Assembly (NCBI GenBank): GCA_014529385.2
Contig: CM043960.1
Coordinates: 118,240,043 to 118,304,042 of the forward strand
Source of the DNA: Adiantum capillus-veneris
Lineage: Eukaryota > Streptophyta > Polypodiopsida > Polypodiales > Pteridaceae
Length of the DNA stretch: 64,000 bases
Direction of reading: 5' to 3'
The notes beneath the pieces were generated by a model. That model was not told the origin of the DNA. It saw nothing but the letters and a program-made list of their open reading frames with translations, and did not search any database. Below are positions 22,151-32,669 of the stretch, piece by piece. Position 1 is the stretch's first letter. Each line of letters starts with the position of its first letter. Made by a program: the position numbers and the translations under genes.

Positions 22151-22313
22151 AAACGACTCTGAGCAACGGATATCTTGGCTCTTGCAACGATGAAGAACAC
22201 AGTGAAATGCGATACATATTGTGAATTGCAGAATTTCACGAATCATCGAGTCTTTGAACGCAACTTGCACCCATGGCTCGTCCAAGGGCATGTCTGTCAG
22301 AGCGTCCACACTA
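22151..22313 (+). rRNA. 5.8S rRNA pseudogene
   Basis: Matches the 5.8S plan (CAACGGATATCTTGGCTC, GATGAAGAACACAGTGAAATG, TGTGAATTGCAGAATTTC, CATCGAGTCTTTGAACGCAA). Many canonical CG sites are TG or CA, for example at GTAGCG and CCCGTG positions. Length is near the usual 160-164 bases. Confidence 0.9.
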
Positions 22314-22689
22314 CCCCCACGCCGACACCTCCCCCCATCCCTCTCTCGAGATGGCGGGGGGTGCGATGGAGATGGCCGTTCGAGCGCGCCTCCCCCTGCA
22401 CGTCGCTCGTCGGGCTGAAATGCATCGATGGCACCGTGCCACAACCCCTGCCGCAAGGGTGGTTATGCTCCCCGAGTAGGAGGTACGCCCTGTGTGGGGA
22501 TCGGTTTTTGCGGCCGGCGGGGCGTGGTCGGTGCCGCTGTGTCGAAAAAGGGCTCCGTGGTGGCCGAGGAGCAGGCGGAGGGGACGACGCCCGTCCCCTC
22601 TCTCGATGAGGCCTGAAAATGAACGCACGGACCTCAGAGGCAAGGCTACCCACTATCCCCTCTCTTGGTGAGGCCCGAAAATGAACGCA
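22314..22689 (+). other. ITS2 with duplicated 3' end
   Basis: A GC-rich spacer. The segment GAGGCCTGAAAATGAACGCACGG...GCTACCCACT occurs twice in tandem (about 22608-22656 and 22671-22717), spanning the ITS2/26S boundary. Confidence 0.75.
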
Positions 22690-24470
22690 CGGACCTCAGA
22701 GGCAAGGCTACCCACTGAGTTTAAGCATATCACTAAGCGGAGGAAAAGAAAGTACTTAGGATTTCCCTAGTAGCAGCGAGCGACCCGGAAAGAGCCCAGC
22801 TTAAGAATCGCACGGCCCCCGCCCTGCGAATTGTAGTCTGGAGAGACGTCCTTTGCGATGGACCGGGCCCAAGTCCCCTGGAAAGGGGCGTCAGAGAGGG
22901 TGAGAGCCCCATCGAGCTCAGACCCTGTCGCTCCACGAGACGCCATCGACGAGGGCTATTTGGGAATGCAGCCCTAAGTGGGTGGTAGATTCCGTCCAAG
23001 GCTAAATACGGGCAAGAGACTGATAGCAAACAAGTACTGCAAGGGAAAGATGAAAAGAACTTTGAAAAGAGAGTTAAAAAGTGCTTGAAATTGCTGGGAG
23101 GAAAACAAATGCAGGCCGTAGGTGCGCCCTGATCGGATGCTGAACGGCGAGAGCTGGTCTGCCACGCAGGACACTGGTCAGTGTGGGCTAGTGCGGCGAG
23201 ACAAGAGCGGGCTTTCGTCAGCCCGTCGATGCCGTCGCGCCGACCGAGGCACGAAGCGGGCGCCACTCATGGCGGGCTTTACGCACCTGCGTGCTCGAGA
23301 TGCTGGCGCTCTAGGCTTTCCATCCGACCCGTCTTGAAACACGGACCAAGGAGTCTAACATGTACGCGAGACGGTGGGTGGAAAACCCACGGAGGCGCAA
23401 GTAACTTGACAGGTGGGATTCCCCACGGGGGTGCACCATCGACCGACCATGATCTTCTGTGAAAGGTTTGAGTGGGAGCGTACCTGCTGGGGCCCGAAAG
23501 ATGGTGAACTATGCCCAAGTAGGGCGAAGCTAGAGGAAACTCTGGTGGAGGCTCGTAGCGATACTAACATGCAAATCATTCGTTAGACTTGGGTATAGGG
23601 GCAAAAGACTAATCGAACCATCTAGTAGTTGGTTCCCTCTGAAGTTTCCCTGAAGATAGCTGGAGCTCTTTGCAGTTTTATTAGGTAAAGCGAATGATTA
23701 GAGGCATCGGGGTTGAAAAACCCTCGACCTATTCTCAAACTTCAAATAAGTAAGCGGCCGGGGTTGCTCTGTTGAACCTCGGTGCAGAATGCGAGCTCCA
23801 AGTGGGCCATTTTTTGTAAGCAGAACTAGCGATGCGGGATGAATCGAAAGCTGGGTTACGATGCCAAATTGCACGCTAACCTAGATCCCACAAAGGGTGT
23901 TGATTGATTAAGACAGCAGGACGGTGGTCATGGAAGTCAAAATCCGCTAAGGAGTGTGTAACAACTCACCTGCTGAATCAACTAGCCCCGAAAATGGATG
24001 GCGCTGAAGCGCGCGACCTATACCAGGCCATCAGGGCGAGTGCGAGGCCCCGATGAGTAGGAGGGCATGGGGGTCGTGGAGCAGCTCCGGGCGTGAGCCC
24101 GTGTAAAACGGCCCCCAATGCAAATCTTGGTGGTACTAGCAAATATTCAAATGAGAACTTTGAAGACCGAACTGGAGAAAGGTTCCATGTGAACAATAAT
24201 TGGACATGGGTTAGTCTATCCTAAGAGATGGGGCAGTCCTGTGTCAAGGGCGCAATGCATGTCGTTCATCGAAAGGGAATCGGGTTAATATTCCCGAACC
24301 AGGACGTGGCGGTGGACGGCAACGTGACCGAATCCGGAGACGCTGACGGGGGCCCCGAGAAGAGTTCTCTTTTCTTTTTAGCAGTCCACCCACCCTGAAA
24401 TCGGATCACCCGAAGATAGGTCTAGCAGGGCTGGTAAAGCATCACATGTCTCGTAGTGTCCGGTGCGCCC
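22690..24470 (+). rRNA. 26S rRNA pseudogene, 5' part
   Basis: Begins near the CCACTGAGTTTAAGCATATC block and continues through conserved 26S sequence (AAGCGGAGGAAAAGAAA, GTAACAACTCACCTGC, AAGAGTTCTCTTTTCTTTTT) until it is cut at GGTGCGCCC by element D. It resumes at 37971. Conserved positions are altered throughout. Confidence 0.92.
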
Positions 24471-24780
24471 TGTTAACCCTCGTGGCTCACGGACACCCTA
24501 TCGCCTACGACGGACACTGTAACCGTATTATTTATTTAAGTAGAGTCAGGCACCGGGCTTGTCGGTCCAATAGGGAAAGGTAGAGTGATCGCCGATGAGA
24601 GGCGCACTCTAACACGAACATGCTAGGGTTAGTTGGCTAAGAATGGGCGCCCAAGTGTGAATGGGGTGAGCTCACATAAAAGCCAATTAAACCTAAAATT
24701 GAGTCATTATCTCATTGTGCAATAGAAGCTGCTCTTGCTCCATCTCCACCTTCTCCTTCACCATCTCCTTGTGTGTGTGC

Positions 24781-24825
<45 letters not shown>

Positions 24826-25073
24826 TGAGAGTGTGTGTGCGATCGAGCGTTACGGCGGCACGACGGCGGTGAGGCGGCTGAGCGCGGCGGTGAGGCGTCT
24901 CCCTCTTCTTCGCGGCGAGGAATCCTCTACGGCAGGAGCATAAGGCGGTGAGTGACACACCATTGCCCTCTTGAGCATACTAGTTAAACTAGTTGTGTGC
25001 TTGGAGCCGTCTGCGGCTCGTACACGGTGTATCAACAAGTCCCTTGCTTCGACAGTGCGGCAAGGAGCGCACA
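24471..25073 (+). repeat. 5' LTR of element D
   Basis: 603 bp with a (GA)n tract at 24786-24823 that is longer than in the 3' copy; this accounts for much of the length difference. Confidence 0.93.
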
Positions 25074-25077
25074 TTTT

Positions 25078-25095
25078 TGGCGCCGTTGCCGGGGA
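25078..25095 (+). other. Primer binding site of element D (tRNA-Asp)
   Basis: TGGCGCCGTTGCCGGGGA is complementary to the 3' end of plant tRNA-Asp(GTC), the primer used by Athila-type Gypsy elements. Confidence 0.88.
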
Positions 25096-26150
25096 ATAGC
25101 CCTGCACTAAGCCCAAGAGGCACTTTGTGCTTCTTGTATGAGTGGTTTGCAGTAGGAAAGAAGAGGGAGAGGAAGGCGTATTTTTTCTGCAAGTTGTTAA
25201 TTCTGTTTTTCTGTTGCGCACAGTTTGCATTTTCTGTTTTTCTGCTGCGTACATTTAGTATTAGTTAGACAGTTAGCAAAATTTTGTTTTTCTGTTTGCA
25301 CACAGTTAGCATTAGTCACACAGTTAGCATTTCTTGCATTTTTTTGCATTTTCTGTGTTTTCACTGCACAGTTCTGTCAAGTTTCAATTTCTGCATTTTC
25401 CGTGTTTTCTGGTTTGTGCACAGTTAGGCGCACAGTTAGTTAATTAAGTAGGTTAGTAATTAGGTGAACCACTGATTAGCAGGTCAGTAGGTAGGTGGGA
25501 CAGTAAATAGTTAGGTGAGGTCAACGCGCACCAAAACGCGTACCAAATAATATCTCCAAAAAAAAAAATTAAAAAAAAAGTAAAAAATTAAAAAAAAATT
25601 GTTTTCAAAAAAAAAAATCGAAAAATAAAAACGTGAGTGAGGGGGAGGTTAGATTTTCGAAAATAAAAAACGTGAGTTATAAAAACGGACGGATAAAAAA
25701 TGTGAGTTATAAAAACGGACGGGTTGGTTTGTATAAAAGTTAGATCGGGATCAGGATCATTTCCCCAAGCCCAAGCCCAGGCCCAGGCCCAGGCCTCAGT
25801 CCTCTGATATATATACCCTACCTCCTCAAGAGGGAATGAGAGCATGTGGGACAAGTCCTCCACTCTCCTCCCTTCTCTTCCCACTTGCACCTTTAGACTT
25901 GCTATTAGGAGCCTAGTTCCCCACCTAGGAAAAGACTGTTTCGGGCTTTTCTGGAGCAAAATAGAACCAAACGGTGGGCTGTAAAGCACAGCGCATCCCT
26001 CCTAGCGATACGCTCATTTAGATCTATTACACGGCCCATTCCACGACACGCTCTAAAAAATCTAGCAAAAAAACAAACAAAAAACACGCTAAAAACTAGT
26101 CACAAGGCCTCCTAGAGCAGCTTTTTGACACCTTAGGGTATCAAAAGCAC
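25096..26150 (+). other. Leader of element D
   Basis: About 1 kb of noncoding sequence with repeated GCACAGTTAG/TTTTCTG motifs (25200-25450), A-rich runs (25555-25640), AACGTGAGTTATAAAAACGGACGG repeats (25670-25720) and CCCAGG repeats (25765-25795). No gene is seen. Confidence 0.7.
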
Positions 26151-28175
26151 ATGCACTTACGCTCTGGGCGGGTGCTAGAACACGAGCATATTGAGGGTGC
26201 CTCTGTTCATACGGACACCCATTACCCATCCACGATACGCTCTAGACCCTCAGCGGGGACACAAGGTAGCACCACCCAAGACCCTAAAATAGCCGCTAGT
26301 GATTCCTCCTCCGACTCAGAAATCATGGAAGCATACCCTACCCAAAACACTGAGAGAGAAGGCCATGCACCTCCCGAAGCTCCACAGCCTAGTACTAGTA
26401 TGTTTAGCCGTTTCATGGAAACATTAGGTAGAGCTACTCGCTCGGAACCTGATGCAAATGAAGCACACGAAGGGGGTGGGGAAGTGGACTCTCCTTTCAC
26501 ATCGCACGTGGACCCCACACCCCCAAAGAGTGTCCATGTGGATATCCTGCCAACTTCTTACCAAGAAGGCCCTGTTGAGCTGCCTCCTTCAGAAGTTCCC
26601 TCTAGAGTACCGTTGGTGACAAGTAAAACCACGGGGAGCAACATTGCTTCTACCTCACAAGAAACCGTTAACACTTCGACTCTAGAAGGATTGTTCATTA
26701 ATGATCATTGGACATACGACCTCCACACTGAGGTGTTGACGGATCTACACTCTGGCCACGCCTACCATGTAGGATGGATAGAGATTGTACAATCCACCTC
26801 TAGTGCCACGAGCATCGAAGATCAACAGAAAATGATCCGTAATGTTATCCATGGCATTATTCAATCAGAAAGGCAAAACCGAGGGGTAAATATACTCTCA
26901 ACTGGCCCCATGAGATTTCTGGATACGAGCAAGGCTCAACAGCCTACTCTATCACAAATGGAGACTCCTCTAATGAGCCCCATGGACCCATCTTACGTCA
27001 TTTCACCTGGGGTCTCTATGCAATCTGAGCCTCCGAGCGACAACTTTAGCTTCCCTAACTTGGCTCAACCCTCTATTAAGGAAAACACAGTGCTCACTCC
27101 AGGGGGGATAAGCCTGACAGAGAATGTACCGATGACATCTACGGTTAGCGCAGTGCCACTACCTAGTGTCGTAGTACCTAATATGGGGCCTCGACCGTAT
27201 GTACCTCTAGCCCCTTATGCACACATGGCCCCCACACCTCCAATTGTACCACTTGTTTATGCTCCTCGAGTGCCGCTCCCTAGCCCTTATCTGAGTGGAC
27301 CTATGCCCGGTTATGTTCCATATCCTGCATCATCCACACATATGCCAAGACCGGTACCCGTCCCTCTCCCACATATGATTCCAAGAGTACCTCCACCGGC
27401 CCTGCCTCCTCACATAGGTGACTTGGCAGCGTTTGCTCAAACCATAGGTCGATCTATCGCGGAAAATATGCGTCATGCATCTGATAGAGAGCCTAGAAGT
27501 AAGGCAGTACAAATTGCCAAACTCACGCAAAACTTCAATGGGGACGAAGATGCTAGAAAACACATTGAAGTGTTTGAACAAGTATGTGATTCCTTAGGGG
27601 AACGCAATGAACTACATAAGTGCAATGCCTTAAGCTTGACATTAAGTGGGAAGGCTGGAGATTGGTATAGAACCCTAAGGGTGGACGAGAAAACAATCTA
27701 CCCTACCCTTCGAAGGTTGTTTCTAAAGGAGTACATACGAGAAGGTGTGCTTTGGGGTGTAGCATCTCAGCTACAGAAGGCCGAACGTGAGGAAGGAGAG
27801 TCAGTAAGGGACTTCATTAGTCATCTAAAGCACTTAAACTCTCGTTGCCCTGTAAATGAGCGCTTCAACAATAACCAACTGCTTGATCGATTCATTCGAG
27901 GGTTGAGGAATGAAGGAATCTATAATGGACTAGTGATTAGAGGTATCACAACCTGGGAAGATGTCACTGCCAATGCAATCCAATTAGAGGACAACTTGAT
28001 GATAGCAGGCATGAGGGTGTCTACTGACACGAGATCCACTAGCTCACAAGCCATTGAGTATGAACCCATGACTGCAAAGCCCATTGCCAATGAGCCAAAG
28101 GTATTTGAGACATTCTTGATAGACCTCACCAAGGCAATCCAAGAGTCTCTTAAGGAATCGACCCCCTCAAAATAG
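26151..28175 (+). CDS. Gag of element D
   Basis: A 674-residue ORF from ATG at 26151 (MHLRSGRVL, a typical Gypsy Gag start). Residues 1-320 are Ser/Thr/Pro-rich and probably disordered. About 345-425 is strongly Pro-rich. About 450-610 is the Retrotrans_gag domain (IAKLTQNFNGDEDARKHIEVF, SGKAGDWYRTL, LRRLFLKEYIREGV, ESVRDFISHLKHLNSRC, LDRFIRGLRNEGIYNGL). It would assemble the cytoplasmic particle. The stop TAG at 28173 is followed 5 bp later by the zinc-knuckle ORF in another frame, suggesting one frameshift split what was a single gag. The domain itself is unbroken. Confidence 0.87.
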   Translation: MHLRSGRVLEHEHIEGASVHTDTHYPSTIRSRPSAGTQGSTTQDPKIAASDSSSDSEIMEAYPTQNTEREGHAPPEAPQPSTSMFSRFMETLGRATRSEPDANEAHEGGGEVDSPFTSHVDPTPPKSVHVDILPTSYQEGPVELPPSEVPSRVPLVTSKTTGSNIASTSQETVNTSTLEGLFINDHWTYDLHTEVLTDLHSGHAYHVGWIEIVQSTSSATSIEDQQKMIRNVIHGIIQSERQNRGVNILSTGPMRFLDTSKAQQPTLSQMETPLMSPMDPSYVISPGVSMQSEPPSDNFSFPNLAQPSIKENTVLTPGGISLTENVPMTSTVSAVPLPSVVVPNMGPRPYVPLAPYAHMAPTPPIVPLVYAPRVPLPSPYLSGPMPGYVPYPASSTHMPRPVPVPLPHMIPRVPPPALPPHIGDLAAFAQTIGRSIAENMRHASDREPRSKAVQIAKLTQNFNGDEDARKHIEVFEQVCDSLGERNELHKCNALSLTLSGKAGDWYRTLRVDEKTIYPTLRRLFLKEYIREGVLWGVASQLQKAEREEGESVRDFISHLKHLNSRCPVNERFNNNQLLDRFIRGLRNEGIYNGLVIRGITTWEDVTANAIQLEDNLMIAGMRVSTDTRSTSSQAIEYEPMTAKPIANEPKVFETFLIDLTKAIQESLKESTPSK

Positions 28176-28179
28176 TCAC

Positions 28180-29106
28180 ATGTATCCAAGAAGGGAGCAA
28201 CAATGGTGTTCCATTTGCTTAGGTCCACATAGCACTAGTGAGTGCCCTACGTTTGGAGTAAAATTTAATGGAACTTGCAACGCATGTGGTAGGTATGGTC
28301 ACCAAGCTAAGGATTGTTTAATGATCAAACGTATGATGGCAAATAGACCACCTGTAGCCTGGACGGATGCACCTCGAGCTCCTGTATTGATGCCTGCTCC
28401 ACCTGTTGAGAAACTACCGCAACACATGGTCCCTAGATCTCAAAATGTTGTACAAGCTACACCGCTACCACCTCCTGTGCTAGGACCGCAGCCCCCGCAT
28501 CCAAGAGTCGCCCCTATGCCATCAAATGCTTATGCAGATGGCTGTGAGGAGGAAATAGACACTAGTATTGCCTACAGACTTGATACATTGGAAGAGTGTC
28601 CTATATACTACATGGAAGATTGTTGGGGGCAAGTCAAGCCGGTTTATCAAGCTGCTGCTCTCGCATCCAGAGGTCAAAATATCAACACCCAGGCTAGGAG
28701 GCCACCTCTTCAATGCTACGAGTGTGGTGGACCACATCGGGCAGCGGAGTGCCCTATTAGGCTGCAAAAGAATGCTGCACAGATGCAAATGAATCAAGGG
28801 AGCACGTCTGCAATGCCAATACTCACATGTAATCGTTGGGGCATAGATCACTTGATTGCCCAATGCCCCTATAACCCAAATGCGCCTAAAGTCACACCCC
28901 TAAATTTGGTCGAAATTGCTAGTGTGACATCGCCAATACCACCCGTCGCACCGCTTATGCGATTACACGGTCCATGCTTCAAGGGCCAGGCCATATCCTC
29001 GAAGAGAGAGATACCGCGTCAGTTATCCAAGCAAAGAAAAAGAAGACACGAAGGAAGAGGTCGCAGAATACGGGAAATTCAAAGCCAAGTTCCAAAACAA
29101 ACATAG
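28180..29106 (+). CDS. Zinc-knuckle nucleocapsid part of element D Gag
   Basis: A 308-residue frame with four CCHC-like knuckles: CSICLGPHSTSEC, CNACGRYGHQAKDC (the only one with standard C-x2-C-x4-H-x4-C spacing), CYECGGPHRAAEC, and CNRWGIDHLIAQC where the second Cys is Trp. Between them are Pro-rich linkers. Nucleocapsid knuckles bind the genomic RNA. The ORF overlaps the next frame (from 28974), and its C-terminal basic tail after about 28970 is probably out-of-frame read-through of that gene. Confidence 0.78.
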   Translation: MYPRREQQWCSICLGPHSTSECPTFGVKFNGTCNACGRYGHQAKDCLMIKRMMANRPPVAWTDAPRAPVLMPAPPVEKLPQHMVPRSQNVVQATPLPPPVLGPQPPHPRVAPMPSNAYADGCEEEIDTSIAYRLDTLEECPIYYMEDCWGQVKPVYQAAALASRGQNINTQARRPPLQCYECGGPHRAAECPIRLQKNAAQMQMNQGSTSAMPILTCNRWGIDHLIAQCPYNPNAPKVTPLNLVEIASVTSPIPPVAPLMRLHGPCFKGQAISSKREIPRQLSKQRKRRHEGRGRRIREIQSQVPKQT

Positions 29107-29831
29107 GAACAGGAGATGACCCCGTGTATATGAATGACCTCGAGGATGATTCAGATTCAATCGAGACAATGGAGACTAGAACCAATACCACAAAGGGAAA
29201 GACCGACAAAGAAAACCGTAACATGGAACCAAATGAAAACCGAATAAGAGAAAACCATAAAGAGCCTCTGAAAACACCACAAGTGTTTCCAAATCCAATC
29301 CAAGACCCCCAAGATAAACCGCAGAGGCAAAAAGGCAAGAATCATAAAAAGAAGATTGGGACGTACCCAAACCCAGTAGACGAGATTGAGCGAGTGAAAC
29401 ATCTAAGAGGTTTAGTGGAGGAGACTCAAAGGAAACTAGAACCAGAACCCATGCATGTCAAAATTCATGACACAGTGTTTCCCACGCAAGCTCATCCACC
29501 TCACATGAACCATAGACCGTTAGCCATATCTAGTATCATCCAAGAAGGGAGTGAGGACGGGACATCAGAAAGTGAGCATACACCTTTCTTGTTGGAAAGG
29601 ATGTTTAACGAACGAATACCTGATCCCATTGAGGAATATGAGATTCCATCCTCACCAGTTCCTAGTCAAGGACCTACACCCTGCAAAATGCCAATGAATG
29701 TTGCCAAACTAGTGGACTTCATGTCTTCTGAGGTCCGAACCACGATCATAGCAAAGCTGTATGGAGATCCTGAGTTATTCCTTGCACTTCGAGCATTCCT
29801 TAACGGAGAGCTACGAACGGGATTACCGTAG
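28974..29831 (+). pseudogene. Linker region between Gag and protease, element D
   Basis: A 285-codon frame, shifted relative to the knuckle ORF, encoding a highly charged Lys/Asn/Glu/Pro-rich segment (about 29010-29420) followed by a more ordered C-terminus (NVAKLVDFMSSEVRTTIIAKL, PELFLALRAFLNGEL). I recognise no domain. It ends at an in-frame TAG at 29829, after which the same frame continues into the protease ORF, so the two were one reading frame. Confidence 0.6.
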
Positions 29832-29861
29832 TTTGCGCAACCAAATAGGCCTGACTCGATT

Positions 29862-30785
29862 ATGATTGATGAGGAAAATCATGTGCAATCACTTGACTTA
29901 GATGGACACGAGTTTGTGATCGAGGTACCCATTAACGAATTAGGGCAGTATTTTGAAGGCGAAGAGTCTAATGCGACCCTACCCATCACTACCAAGGGAT
30001 TAACTATAAAGGGAATTCTTGATGGTGGTGCGGGAGTTAGCATCGTTACAAAAGATTGTTGGGAATCCATGGGAAAACCCCGCCTCAGTGTTACTAACAT
30101 TGTGGTAAAGATGGCAAATGGTACCATAGCCAAACCTATGGGGATGCTCAAGGATCTTAAGATCAAAGTTCTAGGACACAAGGTACGACATACGTTCATT
30201 GTAATGGATTTCTCTAAACACCTTATGTCATATGAAATGATTTTAGGACGACCATTCATGAGGGAAGCACAAATGGTTCATGATTGGTCTAAAAATCATG
30301 TCTATTTGCAATTCCAAGACTCTGTCCTTATAGTGGATTTGGTGACTGGTAAGGTACACCCCTTAGGGAGTAAAACCATTATTGATCATCGCTCTGACAC
30401 CACAGTTCACTCGGCCCCACTACAATATTGTTACACTTGTAAGAAGGATACAGACATTGGCCAAGATTCTCCTTACATGGATGTGTTACCGGGTATGACG
30501 GAATCAGACAACGTAGACTGGGTACACCTAGCTGCAACCATAGATACCTGGGGAAATAGAGGAACCACTTGGGTCACACCAGAGGGGGAAGAGGTACCAC
30601 AAATTGCACCTCTGAACATGATAAGTGCCATACATGCATCTTCTAAGGGCAAGGCAATTGTGGACCAATCTGACAGTGACACCGATAGCTCAATAGAAGA
30701 CTTTGACCAACACGACTTGGACACTAACTCCCAGAGTGAAACGGATTCTGAATCTCATGAATTAGAGAGTAGAGCAAGTTCATAG
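29862..30785 (+). CDS. Retropepsin-like protease (first) of element D
   Basis: A 307-residue frame. The catalytic region is ILDGGAGVSIV (Asp at about residue 54), with Asp-Gly-Gly replacing the usual D-[ST]-G. A flap-like VKMANGTIAKPMG segment and the closing MILGRPFMREAQMVHDW motif follow. The protease would process Gag-Pol. The C-terminal third is acidic and Ser-rich. It ends at a TAG in the same frame as further coding-like sequence (to about 30900). Element E carries a comparable DGGSGVN protease, so DGG is probably a lineage feature rather than damage. Confidence 0.82.
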   Translation: MIDEENHVQSLDLDGHEFVIEVPINELGQYFEGEESNATLPITTKGLTIKGILDGGAGVSIVTKDCWESMGKPRLSVTNIVVKMANGTIAKPMGMLKDLKIKVLGHKVRHTFIVMDFSKHLMSYEMILGRPFMREAQMVHDWSKNHVYLQFQDSVLIVDLVTGKVHPLGSKTIIDHRSDTTVHSAPLQYCYTCKKDTDIGQDSPYMDVLPGMTESDNVDWVHLAATIDTWGNRGTTWVTPEGEEVPQIAPLNMISAIHASSKGKAIVDQSDSDTDSSIEDFDQHDLDTNSQSETDSESHELESRASS

Positions 30786-31028
30786 TCAAAACATTCAGAA
30801 GGACCGAGCACATCAACCGATGATAGCTCCCCCAAGAGTGAAGAGGACACCAACGAGGACTCCTTTAGTGAGCCAGATCTAAATGCAAATCAAAAGTAGG
30901 TCTCAAATAAGAAAAAGAAAAACCTTAAGAGGCGTCGATATCGAGCCAATGTACGTACTAGGATAAAAAAGAAGAGATCCTCAGCAGAATGGCTCAGTTA
31001 TATAGGAGCATGTGATGCTCATCGAAAA

Positions 31029-31607
31029 TTGGTAGACAATTGGGGTGAATATCTCCAAAATGTTATGTGGTGTAGACCACGACCCCATGACATAGCCCAA
31101 TTAGAGATCATAGACAAGCCAAAGTTGAGCCGCACTGTAAGGAGGCATCAAAACCAAGAGTTAGCTCGACAACACAAGAAAGCAGAAATGGAAGCACAAA
31201 CCAAAGCACAACCAGAATCCACAGACTTGCATCCTGCACCAGAACATTTCAAATCTTACACCACAGGGGAAGCAAAGTTTGTGTACACAAAAGCCCAGAC
31301 AATACCTATCGATGGGAATAATGGAATCTATGATGGTCCGGCAGTAGTTAAAGAAATAGAATTAGCTGACCCCGGTGAAGAATCAAAACCTGTTTTTATT
31401 GCCCAAGACCTCACAGAAGTTGAAGAGGCGGTCCTCAAAGAGCTTCTCAAGGAATTCAAGGACGTATTCGCTTGGACATACCATGATATGAAAGGTGTTC
31501 CACCTTCTGTGGTCCAACATACAATCCCTATGATTAGCACTGCGAAGCCCGTACAACAAAGACCCTACCCGATGAATCCTAAGTATGCAAAGATAATTCA
31601 AGAATAA
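31029..31607 (+). pseudogene. Linker and N-terminal reverse transcriptase region, element D
   Basis: A 192-codon frame ending in the standard pre-RT sequence: VLKELLKEFKDVFAWTYHDMKGV and PVQQRPYPMNPKYAKIIQE. It stops at TAA 31605-31607, and the same frame continues directly into the RT (LEKLIKCGFIYP), so this is a single nonsense change inside pol. Confidence 0.83.
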
Positions 31608-32669
31608 CTCGAAAAGCTTATCAAATGTGGGTTCATATATCCTATTGAACACTTTGAATGGGTGTCTCCAATAGTTATCATGCCAAAAAAGAATGGGAAA
31701 CTCAGGGTGTGCGTGGACCTCAAAAAAGTTAATGCAGCTACTAGAAGAGACCATTACCCCCTACCATATTCCGAACATGTACTCGAAAGAGTTGCAGGCA
31801 AGGAAGCTTATAGCTTTCTAGATGGGTACTCAGGCTACAACCAAATCACGATAGCGCTAGAGGACCAAGCTAAAACTGCCTTCATCACAGAATTTGGCGT
31901 GTTTGCATTTCGTGTGATGGCTTTTGGCTTAACAAATGCCCCTGCTACATTCCAACGATTAATAAACATTGTTTTTAAAGAATATTTGAGAGAGTTTTGT
32001 GAAGCTTTCTTAGACGACCTTTGTGTTTACTCTTCTTGGAAAGAACATCTATCATGTTTGCGGAAGGTGTTTGAAAAGTGTAGGTTATATCGTATCTCAT
32101 TGAACCCGTTCAAATGCCAATTTTGGGTCAAGCATGGAGTTATTTTAGGGCATATAGTATCCAAGAATGGTATCTCAACCGATGAGAGAAAAATTAAAGT
32201 GATTCTAGAGTTACCACCACCAACCAATTACAAGGGAGTTCAAAGGTTCATGGGACACGTGGGTTATTATCGACGGTTTATTTTATTTTTCGCTGAGATA
32301 GCACGTCCTTTGTACAAGCTTCTCATTGAATTTAAATGGACTGAAGAGTGTGACCAGGCCTATGAACAATTGAAGAAAACACTAGCAAGTGTTCCGATTT
32401 TAAGGACACCTAACTGGGATGTCATTTTCCATGTGGATATTGATGCATCAAACTTTGCTATTGGGTGTGTTCTCACTCAACCAGGAGAACATAAATTGGA
32501 CTATCCCATTAGCTTTGCAAGCCGTCAATTGAACAATGCTGAAAGAAACTACACCACTACAGAGCGAGAAGGTTTGGCAATGGTTTATGCAGTAAAGAAA
32601 TTTCGCTACTACCTTCTGGCAAACAAGTTTGTATTTTATGTGGACCATCAAGCGTGCTGTATCTGGTAA
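31608..32669 (+). CDS. Reverse transcriptase and RNase H of element D
   Basis: Open from the TAA at 31605 to 32669; no initiating ATG is expected inside pol (the first internal one is at 31680). The RT fingers and palm are clear: SPIVIMPKKNGKLRVCVDLKKVN, YSFLDGYSGYNQI (first catalytic Asp), AFGLTNAPATFQRLI, and FLDDLCVYS with the paired Asp near 32013-32018. RNase H starts around 32420 (VDIDASNFAIGCVL, SFASRQLNNAERNYTTTERE). At about 32655 the frame breaks in the DHQA motif; the continuation is in another frame (from 32654). The enzyme would copy element RNA into cDNA. Confidence 0.9.
   Translation, partial: LEKLIKCGFIYPIEHFEWVSPIVIMPKKNGKLRVCVDLKKVNAATRRDHYPLPYSEHVLERVAGKEAYSFLDGYSGYNQITIALEDQAKTAFITEFGVFAFRVMAFGLTNAPATFQRLINIVFKEYLREFCEAFLDDLCVYSSWKEHLSCLRKVFEKCRLYRISLNPFKCQFWVKHGVILGHIVSKNGISTDERKIKVILELPPPTNYKGVQRFMGHVGYYRRFILFFAEIARPLYKLLIEFKWTEECDQAYEQLKKTLASVPILRTPNWDVIFHVDIDASNFAIGCVLTQPGEHKLDYPISFASRQLNNAERNYTTTEREGLAMVYAVKKFRYYLLANKFVFYVDHQACCIW

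Noticed and set aside
21735-23579. Many overlapping ORFs of 60-180 codons on both strands
   Set aside because: Lie in GC-rich ITS and rRNA homology; open by composition, not coding.
25588-26087. Minus-strand ORFs in element D leader
   Set aside because: Antisense to A-rich leader sequence with WAWAWA-type repeats; no homology.
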